A DNA stretch of 64,000 nt, from assembly GCA_037501455.1 (NCBI GenBank), contig CM074856.1, forward strand, positions 22,651,001-22,715,000, in the 5' to 3' direction. The notes below the pieces were generated by a model that saw only the letters and a list, made by a program, of their open reading frames with translations, was not told the origin of the DNA and ran no database searches. The translations under genes were made by a program, and so were the position numbers. The stretch comes from Lantana camara. Taxonomy: Eukaryota > Streptophyta > Magnoliopsida > Lamiales > Verbenaceae. Below are positions 11,293 to 21,182 of the stretch, piece after piece (within the stretch, counting starts at the first letter, position 1; each line of letters starts with the position of its first letter).

Positions 11293-13195
11293 AGGAGCTT
11301 TTTACTTCACAGGCCTGCAGTGTTACAGAGATTGATGACGTCTTGGAAGTGGTACAGCCTAAGGTCAGTGATGAGATAAAGCAACGGTTGTTGGCACCGT
11401 TTTCGGCCGATGAGGTAACCCGTGCCCTTAAATACATGTACCCTCTTAAATCTCCCGGTCCCGATGGTCTTTCCCCTACTTTTTTCAACATTATTGGAAT
11501 ATTGTTGGTCGTAATGTGACAAACTGTGTTCTTGCTTTCCTTAATAATGGCCACTTTGATAATAAGTTGAATTTCACCCATGTTGTCCTCATCCCTAAAT
11601 GCAAAAACCCGGATTCGATCACACAATTTAGACCCATTAGCCTATGCAATGTTGTTTATAAAATTGCTTCGAAAGGTCTTGCAATTCATCTTAAACCCAT
11701 GCTTGATTACCTGATTTCCCCTAGTCAGTCAGTGTTTATTTCTAATAGGCTCATCACTGATAATATCCTTGTTGCTTTTGAGATTAATCACTTTATTAAA
11801 CGAAAGAGCACAGGAAAGGACGGTGTTTTCAATCTGAAACTGGATATGGGTAAGGCTTATGATCGCGTCGAATGGCGGTTCCTCGAGCGAATGATGGTCA
11901 GGTTAGGTTTTCCTACCTTATTCATTTCCCCGCATCATGCAATGTATTTCCTCAGTTTAACATTCCTTTCTCTTAGATGGTAGTGAGTTTGGGCAGGTGA
12001 TTCCGGAGAGGGGAATCCGTCAGGGCGACCCCCTCTCCCCTTATCTCTTCCTTTTTTGCGCAGAACTTGTCTCTGCTCCCCTTCAGGATCAGGAAAGGCG
12101 AGGTTCTCTCAAGGGGATCATGATGTGTAAAGGAGCACCTAGGATTTCCCATCTCCTTTTTGCTGACGACACTATGATCTGCGGTAAAGCCACGGAAGAG
12201 GTTATGAGGTGTATTCAAACTTCAAAGGATTCTTGAGGTCTACGGTAAAGTTTTGGGGTAGATCGTCAATGGGGAGAAATCTTCGATGGTTTTTAGTCGT
12301 AATGTTAAGAACGAGGAGCAGGAACGGCTGGCGGGGATCCTTGGGGTGAAGCGGGTGGATAAGTTGGATCTGTACTTAGGAATGCCCTCGGTTGTAGGGA
12401 GGTCGAAAAAATAAGTTTTCTCTACTATTCTTGATAAAGTACGGAAGCGTGTAGAAGGTTACTCAGAGAAATTCCTATCTAAGGCTGGCAAAGAGACCTT
12501 AATTAAAGCAGTGCTGCAGTCGATTCCCACCTACATCATGACCTGTTTTCTACTCTCGGATAACCTCATCATGGAAATTGAATCGGTAATATCCCAATTC
12601 TGGTGGAATGACGGAGCTAAGAGGAAAATTCACTGGATTGCATGGCACTAACTTTGTAAGAAGAAGGGTACCGGGGGTTTAGGATTTCGGGAGATGAAAA
12701 TGTTTAATCTCACCATGCTAGCCAAGCAACTATGCAGAATTCTTCGCTTCCCGGACAGTTTATGTAGCCATCTCCTTAAGGCTAAGTATTTCCCGAATAC
12801 GATGGTGTGGGATGCCTCTCTTGGGCGAAATCCGTCATTCTCGTGGAGAAGCTTATTTGAGGCTCGTTTTCTCTTAGCAGTGGGCATTAGATGAAGAATA
12901 GGAGATGGGTCGATGGTACATGTTTGGAGAGATAGATGGTTTCGGCTAAAATTCAGACCTGACAGTTTCCTCTCACCGGAATGGGTCTCCGATTTGATTC
13001 TTACTGGAACTGGTCACTGGAATGAAGCGCTGATCAAGGGAACTTTTCATGACAGAGATCCCGGGTTCATACTTAGCATCCCGTTAAGCACTTCACAACA
13101 GCCTGATTCGAGGTTTGGCATTACACGAAAAATGGCAAATTCACAGTTAGAAGCCTTTACCACATCGGTATGGAACACCTGGAGAGAGATAAAGG
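11293..13195 (+). pseudogene. LINE ORF2 reverse transcriptase (broken)
   Basis: The RT blocks occur in order across frames: SPGPDGLSPTFF (about 11454), then after a frameshift LIPKCKNPDSITQFRPISL, FNLKLDMGKAYDRVEW, GIRQGDPLSPYLFLF and LLFADDTMI (catalytic F-A-D-D). There is a deletion or frameshift near 11920-11990 between the AYDRVEW block and the GIRQGDPLSP block. Further stops occur near 12260, 12410, 12650 and 12890. The thumb and C-terminal part (GMPSVVGRSKK, KFLSKAGKE, QFWWNDG, GGLGFREM) is still recognisable. The endonuclease domain is absent through 5' truncation. Confidence 0.85.
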
Positions 13196-14185
13196 ATCGT
13201 CGGGATGCACGGACACTCCGAAAAATGACCCCGTGCAGTGTCTGACACGTGTCGGACACGGACACTCCTTGGACACAGCTCAGACACGTGTCGGACACGT
13301 CTGAGCCGTGTCTTGAATTAAAAAAAAAAATTTTTTTTTGGACACGGTGTCGGACACTCCGCTGCGGAGTGTCCGACACGGTTTGGACACGTATTGAGCC
13401 AGCTTTGGATTTCTGAAAGGAAGACGCCGCAAGACTTTGGATTTCTGGAAGGAAGATGCCGCATCGAGGGATATCTTGTCGACTCACATGGTAAAAGCTA
13501 CAGATCTGCTGTGGTAATGGTGGTGGCAGTGGTGACGGAATAAATTGGCGTGACTCCGATTTGATAAGGTTGAAGAAATAGAAATGGCCGCTTGAAGAAA
13601 TAGAAATGGCTGCTTACCGTAAAAAAAAGTATATGTGGATTGTTTCTGATTTCAAACTTTTGCCCATTTGGATCTTGAAGAATCCACCTCCGCGGCAATG
13701 AAAAGGACGATGCCAGTAGTCATGGTGAGAGTATTTTCCAAGTTTTGGAGAAGAATATTAGATGAATTAGTGGCTGGGTATTTAGGGTTAGAATAAGGTG
13801 ACATAATTTTTCTAACCCTTCGGTTTGGGCCAAGAGGCCCACAACACTCCAAAATATGTGTTAATTTGTTCCATTTTTTTTTTAATCTAAATTTTTTGAA
13901 ATTTAATAACTAATATATATGACATCAATAAATACTGAACCAAAGTATATAAATTCACCTTGTAGTAATAGGTTTTTATCTTAGCATTAGAAATAATTTA
14001 CATAACTCAAAGAATATTTTATATTTATAAAATAAAGAATATCTTATTGTTAAATTAATAAGTATATAATATATTTATTATATAAATATAATAGCCGTGT
14101 CGGGGCCGTGTCGTGTCCTAAAATTTTGAAAAAATCCGTGTCGCCGTGTCCGTGTCGTGTCGTATCCGTGTCTGCAATGATATTT
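13196..14185. mobile_element. GTGTC/GACAC-rich insertion inside the LINE
   Basis: The left end reads GGATGCACGGACACTCC and the right end, reverse-complemented, reads ATCATTGCAGACACGGATAC. Both ends carry dense GTGTC/GACAC repeats, including a hairpin with arms GTGTCGGACACTCCGC and GCGGAGTGTCCGACAC. The ends match the small element at 56341-56529, which has clear inverted repeats and a 9-bp TSD, so this looks like a longer (~1 kb) member of the same family. The middle (13500-14080) is AT-rich with no transposase. About 25 codons of the LINE are missing at the insertion site and I found no clean TSD. Confidence 0.6.
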
Positions 14186-14239
14186 ACTAAGGAACTTTTT
14201 GTGAAGGTGCTGCAATGATATTATTCCCACGGGTGAGAG

Positions 14240-15088
14240 ATTAACTCGGCATGGCTGCAAGACTGATAATATTTGTGCAGGTTGCGGTAAGGATGGCAAA
14301 GACTTACACGCTCTGTTCCTTTGCCCTTTGCGTGACAGGTTTGGGCGCTATCAAGTATCCCTTCCTGTGCGATTAAGATGATGTCCGAAAACTTTATGGA
14401 GGGTCTTACTAAGGTCTCGGACATGATGGAGGAAGGTGAAATTTGCAGACTAGCTGCTATTGTTTGGGCTGTTTGGGGAAGTAGAAATAAGTGGAAGATT
14501 GAAGGGAAAAAGTTTGAGGACATGGAGGTGGTGGATTATGCTGAACCAAATATGCTACAGAGGTCTTTTTTGGACACGGAAGCTCCAGCTTTAGCACCGG
14601 CAGTGGCTGTTCGGAGGTGGGAGGCTCCGTCGGCTGGTTGGATTAAGCTTAATTTCGATGGTGCTACCTTCAAAGAGAAAAATGCGATTGGAATAGGAGT
14701 GGTAGCTAGAGACTCAAATGGCGATTATGTGGGGTGGGAGACGAACATGAGATTTCATTCCTCTGATCCCTTCCCGGCTGAATCCTTTGCTGCACTTTCG
14801 GCTGTTAGGCTAGCAAGAGACTTCGGTTGGAGGAATGTCATCTTCAAAGGCGACAACGTTAACCTGATCAAGACGCTCCAATATAGAGAGGAAGGTCTTT
14901 CCCACTTTGGCAATGTTCATGAGGAAATTCGGTCTATTGTGTCTTGTTTTGCTAATTTCAGTTTTAATTTTGTTTTTCGCGGTGCGAATAAGGTTGCCCA
15001 CGTTCTTGCTCGTAAAGCGGCTTCAGCCGGCATTGGTTCTTCGGATGTTCCTTGTTTTGTTTCGGACTTGATTGCTCCTGAGAAATAA
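14240..15088 (+). pseudogene. LINE ORF2 C-terminus: zf-RVT and RNase H domain
   Basis: After the insertion the frame resumes with PTGERLTRHGCKTDNICAGC (zf-RVT). A long frame (14378-15088) then carries a type-1 RNase H: WIKLNFDGATFKEKNAIGIG (first Asp), PAESFAALSAVRLA (Glu), FKGDNVNLIKTL (Asp), ANKVAHVLARKA (His-Asp region altered to H-V). The domain is continuous, but upstream breaks prevent production of a full ORF2 protein. Confidence 0.82.
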
Positions 15089-15130
15089 ATTTCCCCCTCG
15101 TTGGGGGGTTAGTCTTCAAAAAGATAGTTT

Positions 15131-17318
15131 GGATAGCAAAATATAAAACTTAAAATGGGGGAAAATATGAAAGAAAATATAAGTTAAGAAAATTAAAATA
15201 CCACGTATGGAAAGTATAAGTTTCTTTTATCACTTTTTGTCTTGCATATAAATAAAATATAAACAATTTTAAAGAAAATTTCTTGATGGAAATTAACAAA
15301 ACCCACACTTAAAAATAATAAATCAAAGAAATGAATCAAATTTAGAATTTAAAAACTTATCATTTTGGGCATACTAAAAATAGTAGGACACAGTCAATCA
15401 GATTTAGGAATCAATATTTTGATCAATCGATTTTTATTTATCCGATAAAAGATGAATCTTTTTCATATTTCTTGAAATCATGTAAAACAATAGAATTAAG
15501 AAAATTCTTACTTTGTACTTAAGAAGATATCAACGAGAAACAATTCGTAATAAAAATTTTATTTGTAATAATTGTATTAGAAATAGTTCCCTTAAAGTCG
15601 ATGTTGTATTCCTCTTAGTGTTTTTTGTTTGTAAATCAAAGATAGTTTTGAATAAGAGATGGTCACTATGAATGATAAGAGATTGGATGAAGCAAGGTTG
15701 ATCATAGAATGAAACAAGAAAGGGAAGATTCCTCAATTAGTAGGCATTCAAGAAGGGGCGAGTGGGATCGAAGTAGAAATTAAATCAAAATCCAAGAACA
15801 TGCGTTTGATTTCAATCTATAGAGGTGAAAAATGATTGATTCACAGTTCAAATGTGCTTTGGGAAGTGGAAATAGCAGTGCTATTATGGAAATCTCCGAT
15901 GATTCTATATTATCATGGGAAGGGTAATAATAAAAAAGGGGAAGTTTTGCTATGGAGATTTTAATAAAGACCACCGAGAAAATATTGAAAGATTCATTTT
16001 CCGTGATGATCCCAAGAATTATATAGGCGAGAATGCTCTTCACAAATAGGATAATTCCATACGGGCACAATCATTAAGGGAATGAGGGTTTGACTCGTGA
16101 TTTGAAAGTAATATACTCGGTTATATCTTGGAAGCCGAAACGGTCGAGTTACCTCCCAAGCTCTCCACGAGGTTTGAGCAAAGCCAATCATGGGGATATT
16201 AAAGGAATAATGATAAAGAGAAATTCATAGAGAACATGGAGTGGTAAAATTTGGAAAAGTTACAAGTGTCAGGATAGAGTCAATTGTTGGTTTGGGCACG
16301 TATCATCTAGGAGACCGAGAGAAATTAAGAGGAATGTCTTGAGATAGTGTGTCGAATTAACAAGAATTTCAGTTATGTTTGGGCCATTGACAAGCGCACA
16401 AATTGGAACTATCGAGGCATCTATTACCATAACCATTGGTCCCAATTCCGAGGAAGATTAAAGTTGGATTAAGGCAAAGGAGATACTTCCGAGGCGGGAT
16501 GACTAAAGCCGTGTATGCACACGAAGAATTGTAACGAAAGCAAAGATGAGTTATTTGGGTAAACTTCAGATTTGGGGAAATGAAGTTAGGCAAGAGGTTG
16601 AACTGTTGGACTAGCAATTCGTCGTGGAAGTTTTAAATCAAGAATTTGGAGCCACGAAATCTACAACATCAACTCCATCCTCCTCCACTTAGGAATCTCA
16701 ATGTTAAGAACTTCGAGACAATGGTGAACGGTACACGAATCATTCATGGCACGTACATCATGCATTCTTAAAATTGTTAATTGAATTATTATTTATTTGC
16801 TTGTCGTATGTGTTTGATGCTTGATGAGTGTTTAGTTGTCTTGAGAGGCAACTCCGAGTGTACGGGTGCTTTAGTTACACGGTAAGCTGAGGGTCGTGAC
16901 CTGTGATGGGCCTTTGAGGTGTTTTCAATCACTTACAACTTGTACCATTCGAGAGATCCGTCTACCATGGAAGGTGCGAGTGGTGACGGTTCAGTAACTA
17001 TGCCACTCGTAAATACGCGAGTTCCGAGTTAGTTTGGACCGAACCAATTGGTGGGAGATGAATCTCATTTTAGACCCTCCTATCGTGTAAACCATTCAAG
17101 CTGCTCCTAACCGGGATCAAATTCGCGAAGGAATCGCTCCATCAATACTATGAACAAAATGATTGAAACCCCTTCGTGCATGAAGACCTTTGCCGGGCTA
17201 ATCCTTGTCAGGACGTCACTAACCCAGAACATGGGATGAATACAGAAAGTTGCTCTAGTTCTGACTCGAGCAGTAGAACCTAGAGACCAGGTTCTCTTTG
17301 GGGGGGGAGGGGGAGGAT
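15131..17318 (+). mobile_element. Internal region (3' part) of a gag-only Ty3/gypsy element, non-coding
   Basis: The block ends in a polypurine tract (17299-17318, G-rich, ending AGGAT) directly followed by an LTR starting TGTGACACC. Its last ~100 bp (GAAGACCTTTGCCGGGCTAA, AGTAGAACCTAGAGACCAGG, TTCTCTTTGG) and an inner block (TTCATGGCACGTACATCATG) align with the reverse complement of 49780-49900 and about 51710-51730 in the element at 46954-53336. It is therefore a second copy of that family, in the opposite orientation. No coding frame is visible. Its 5' part was cut or moved by the LINE insertion. Confidence 0.65.
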
Positions 17319-17855
17319 TGTGACACCCTGCTTCTTCAACAGGTCAGGTATGATGTCACAAGTGAGTTTATTTATGTACTTATATTCTCTTACATTAAAT
17401 TATGCGTTATTTAATTTGTTTATTTGTTTTAATTTGCCTTGTGTGTTTAAATTAATATGTAATTCCTGTTCGTAATCATTTTTATATGAATTTGGTATCG
17501 AGCATGCTAATTTTATTGAATTAATTAAATTTTATGTTATATGAATGTAATTTTATGCTATTTAAATGTTCTGAAGTTAATTGAAAATAGGTTTGGACCT
17601 ATTTGACCTCTTTTATAAGTTTAGGGACCTATTTGCAAATTGGATGTTTTAAGCCGTTTTTCGGCTAACTTGAGCTTGAAAATTCGGATTCAAATTCCGA
17701 CTTCGCCATTGGGTTCGTTTCGACAATTTGAGTTCAACGGAGCAAGCCTCATATTTTTCTGAAGCCGTTTCAACCCCCCGAAATTTTAAAATCCGAACAA
17801 TAAGCTCAGTCGTGGCGGATGGAGCAGGGGCAACAACAAGCAACAATGCAGTAGC
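17319..17855 (+). mobile_element. Gypsy LTR, 5' portion
   Basis: It starts TGTGACACCCTGCTTCTTCA right after the polypurine tract and follows the start of the LTR at 49767 read on the minus strand (TGTGACGCCCCGTCTCTTCG). It contains the shared block AAAATTCGGATTCAAATTCCG. Homology in this orientation fades near 17850, where an oppositely oriented LTR piece begins; the exact junction is approximate. Confidence 0.6.
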
Positions 17856-18482
17856 CATAACCACACACATAACCCCTCAAAATCCAACCTATAAACATGC
17901 TTTAGACCCTAAAACACATGTATTAACACCTCATCTCATCAAAGAAGCATGAATCGAATCATATCAACCTCTTCCATCTTCAAGAACTCAAACTCATTAA
18001 TGGCAAATCATGAATTCCTCAACTAATTACATAAATCCCATCATAAATACACACAACCATTTCATATAAACTTCATTCAATCCATTTAGTTGCATTTAAT
18101 ATATCCAAGAAACCATAACTTCAAATTTTAACAAAACCATTACTATTCATCGTCTTCTCGAACCACATACACTCACATACTTCCGAGACACAAATCAGGC
18201 ATTGAAACGAAGTTTAAGATGTAAAAAATATGTAGCCTACCTCGAATCGTCGATTAATCGGGACACGAGAGAGAACTTTGTTTGCTCTCTTCTCTTCTTG
18301 GGGTTGATTTTTGCGGTCAAAGTGGGGAGAAAAGAAAAAAATTCGGCCCTTTAAGGGCTAATGGTGTGGGTCAGTTTTCAACGGGTTGGGTCAAAATAAT
18401 TCGGTCCATTCGGATCATATTTTAGAGTAAAGAGAGCTCAAACGGCTTCACAAAAATATGGGCTCAAGTCAAAGGATTAATT
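17856..18482 (-). mobile_element. Inverted gypsy LTR fragment
   Basis: Read on the minus strand, this stretch has the layout of the same LTR family: a block with GACCCAACCCG and GGCCCTTAAAGGGCC-like text, a CT-rich leader, and TTCGAGGTAGG resembling the leader/donor of the 49.3 kb LTR. The matching + strand text at 49340-49460 (CCCTTTTAGGG...GGGTCAAA..GGTCCA..CGGATC) runs in the same direction here, opposite to the preceding fragment. Confidence 0.5.
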
Positions 18483-18680
18483 TACTCACGCCATTAACTT
18501 GTGAGATATTTCCTAATCTAGAAGTTTCCTCTTCCTAAAGTGGTAATTTCTTTTACCATTTACGAATTTGCTCACGCGGGACACCTCAGTATACCCATTC
18601 TAATAACGAGCACCCTTATATATTGTGTACGCATCAACCATGCACTTTACACCCCATGAAATAGAATATCCTTCTTAATT
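18483..18680 (+). mobile_element. Copia-like LTR fragment, left piece
   Basis: It aligns with 40857-41043 of the copia-like solo LTR (TTGTGAGATATTTCCTAATC, GCGGGACACCTCAGTATACC, CATGCACTTTACACCCCATG). It continues at 33434 after interruption by the CACTA element. The 5' part of this LTR is missing. Confidence 0.7.
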
Positions 18681-18749
18681 CACTACAACAAAAGGTATAT
18701 ATTAGGACACTTAATTTGGGATATTTATTTATGAGAGTTTTTTTTTTTT

Positions 18750-19041
18750 CCATCCGGACTTTGCACATTTTTGCAATTTACCATATCGGACAACTTTTAT
18801 TGCAAACCGCTATCTGAACTTTGCATTTGTAACAAACCGTCATCTAAACTTTTTTTTTTGGTGGTTTTGGTGAAAATACAACTGACGTGGCGCATTTGAA
18901 AACATGCCACGTGTCAAGTTTTTTGGCCAAAACCACCAAAAGATGGCGGTTTGTTACAAATGCAAAGTTTAGATGGCGATTTGCAATGAAAATTGGCCGA
19001 GATGGTAAACTGAAAAAATGGCTAAAGTACAGATGGCAAAA
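18750..19041. mobile_element. Foldback MITE inside the CACTA element
   Basis: A near-complete ~290-bp inverted repeat. The left arm contains CCATCCGGACTTTGCAC, TTGCAAACCGCTATCTGAAC and TTTGTAACAAACCGTCATCT. The right arm holds the reverse complements (AGATGGCGGTTTGTTACAAA, AGATGGCGATTTGCAA, GTACAGATGG). T-runs lie on both sides and may represent the TSD. It has no coding capacity. Confidence 0.72.
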
Positions 19042-19199
19042 TTTTTTTTCCTCTTTATCTATTAATGTCCCAAAAGTATGATATTAGGATACTTAATAAA
19101 TTGTGTCCTAATAATTATGTTTATAGAGACACTTATAATTAAGCTACCTCAAATTAAACGTGGGAATAGAAGAGTTCAACCTCTTCCCACTTCTCTCTT

Positions 19200-20036
19200 T
19201 GATGAGGCCTAAAATCACTCTCGAATCAGAGCCGTCCACGTGTCAGCATGCCGCTGACTAAATCCCAGACGCTCGCCTTGAAGGGCGCGTGGGCCTCCCC
19301 AGCCCACTCATTTGCAAGCTAGAATAGACCGTCAAGCCTCGGATGACTATTTGGGTAAAAGTCCAGAGCTGACGAGTCTGACGCTCGCGTCTCGGCCCTC
19401 AGGGTTACCCTTCGTAGGGAAGCACCTACATGGGGGTCCCATGTTGACGCTCGGGATCTTGTCGCTCAAGGGTCATCTATCGTGGGGAGTCCATCCGTGG
19501 ATTTTTCGAGCGTCATCAACGCTCGGGAATGACCCTACCTCTCATATGATGGATCCTAGCCTTCACAAGAAGACATTAGTCCCTCATCCCACTCGACCCT
19601 CGTCAACAACCTCTGACACAAAGGTACTGTGCACCGTGCACCTGACACGTCGTCTCCTTTTCTGGAATGTCATTCTCACCCCACCAAAGGCTGCCGCGTG
19701 TTAGGGCAACACAGGTTTGGGACCACATGGTCAATTTACCCATTTACCCCCATCCCTAACATATAAATAGGGGAGAACACCTGCTCTCTCCCCCAAGTCA
19801 TCTTCTACAGACATACTCTATCGTTCTGGGCATTCCCTCTGATCTTCTCAAGCTTTCCATTAACCTCACCACAGTAGCATTACATTTCGCACTCTTGGTG
19901 TTATCCTAGCTGGAAGAACCCACGCTCAAAAGGAAACCCAGATCCTGAGGCTCTCACGCCTGTGATGGTCTTCCCTTCTTTAAACAAATCTCAAAGTGTT
20001 GTTGCATTTTAGGAAACTCAGATTCCTGCACCATCA
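19200..20036 (+). repeat. 5' LTR of the Retand-like element
   Basis: 837 bp, TG...CA, with internal GACGCTCG/CGAGCGTC-type words. A TATA box TATAAATAG lies at 19762-19770. The differences from the 3' LTR are mostly transitions, as expected of young methylated copies. Confidence 0.95.
19762..19770 (+). promoter_or_regulatory. TATA box of the 5' LTR
   Basis: TATAAATAG followed by a G/C-rich stretch and the CT-rich leader CTGCTCTCTCCCCCAAG. It would place the genomic RNA start near 19795. The identical box in the 3' LTR is at 31499-31507. Confidence 0.75.
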
Positions 20037-20040
20037 TTTT

Positions 20041-20058
20041 TGGCGCCGTCTGTGGGAA
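20041..20058 (+). other. Primer binding site
   Basis: TGGCGCCGTCTGTGGGAA begins 4 nt after the 5' LTR. TGGCGCC-type sites are standard tRNA 3'-end complements in Tat/Athila elements; I did not assign the tRNA. Confidence 0.8.
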
Positions 20059-20135
20059 ACCATCACCACCATCTTCGGTATTACCAGTTTCTTCCTTCAA
20101 AAGCTAGTTGAAAAGTGACACCAAAGTCTTTAATC

Positions 20136-21182
20136 ATGGTAACTGCGACGAGATCTGGAGCAGTCGGAGAGAAGGGCGCTCTTCCCCCTGTCAGCGAAGA
20201 GAATACGGAGAGCAACGTCCCCGTCGGAGGAGCAAACACCCCCGCTGTCGGAAGTGGAGACAGGAATGCAGAGACGGTGGGTGCAGCTCTCCCACCAGGA
20301 GGGAATGCTGTAGGAGGACCCAGTACCGTTATTCCTCCTGTAGCTCACACCACCCATGCAACCTTCCCCTACCCAGGCATGTATCCCATGGCCACGCCTC
20401 CACCGGGATACCCTTTTATGCAACCTGGAATAATGCCCGGGATGATGCCGGTGATCCAACCTTATCAGGTGGGGACCCTGAATCTCCCCACGTCGTTACC
20501 AAGAGAAATACAAGGGGTGGAGATGCCCCAAGTTACAACCCAGCAACTTCAGGCGCTGTATGCGCAGTGCGAGAGCCAGGCCGTCCAGAATGCCTGGGAG
20601 CATTTCATGGCAGCGTATTTCCCCTCACAGGCTAGCGCTCGTCTGGCCCCACCTCTTGGCGGGCTCCCGGCGCATCCCTTGACGATGGCCCAAAATGCGC
20701 TAAGGGCACAACAACCTCCCCCACCACCGAATCAAGAAAATGAAGCCCAACCGAGGGTCCAGCAAGAACGACCAGTTGCAGGAGAAGAAAGGGCCCCTCG
20801 AAATGAGGCGGCCGGAGATAGTGAAGAGGTCCAATCGAGGGCCACAGGGAGGGCAAACCGCAGAAATGTTGGTGACCCTCAGCTGGCCGCTGTACAAGAC
20901 CAAATTCGAGGGCTCCAGAACATGGTAGAGCAGCTCTCGCGAGCGCGGTCTCACGCCTCCCGCGAGGGGGGCGAGAGGTCCAAGGCCAGAGACGCTCGCC
21001 GACCACGTAGCCCCATTTCCCGCCGAAGGAGAGAAGCCAGCTATGAAGATCCCGACGAGCGAGACTACAGGATCATGGCGGGCGATTCCCCCCTCATGGA
21101 GGAGGTTCTAATGACTCGCGCAGGGAAGGGTAAAATTCCCTCGTCCGTCAACAGATATGACGGAACCACGGATCCAGCCTAG
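20136..21182 (+). pseudogene. Retand-like gag, N-terminal part, ended by a TAG
   Basis: The first ATG (20136) opens MVTATRSGAVGEKG. The region is Pro/Gly/Met-rich, then Arg/Glu-rich, and runs to KYDGTTDPA-like text (NRYDGTTDPA). There a TAG at 21180-21182 stops the frame; the next codons (HLDHFVHLMHLYD) carry on as normal gag in the same frame. This is one nonsense change in a conserved gag segment, not at the gag-pol junction, so it is damage rather than an expected recoding site. Confidence 0.85.

Larger units (their letters stand above)
11292..15118 (+). mobile_element. 5'-truncated L1-type LINE (with an internal insertion)
   Basis: The element is flanked by a 12-bp direct repeat AAAAGATAGTTT (11280-11291 and 15119-15130). 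It begins inside ORF2, just upstream of the reverse transcriptase core, as expected of 5'-truncated target-primed insertions. It ends after the RNase H domain with a short 3' UTR and a brief A-run. Order: RT fingers/palm (from 11293), thumb and C-terminal region to 13195, foreign insertion 13196-14185, then the zf-RVT cysteine region (CAGCGKDGKDLHALFLCP) and RNase H. Several stops and frameshifts make it inactive. It inserted into internal DNA of an older gag-only gypsy element. Confidence 0.88.

Noticed and set aside
19312..19704. 130-codon frame present identically in both LTRs (also 31049-31441)
   Set aside because: It lies upstream of the LTR TATA box and is repeated only because the LTRs are duplicated; no recognisable domain.
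20108..20635. 175-codon + strand frame overlapping gag
   Set aside because: Shadow of the gag frame in another phase, Arg/Ser-rich as expected from GC-rich gag DNA.
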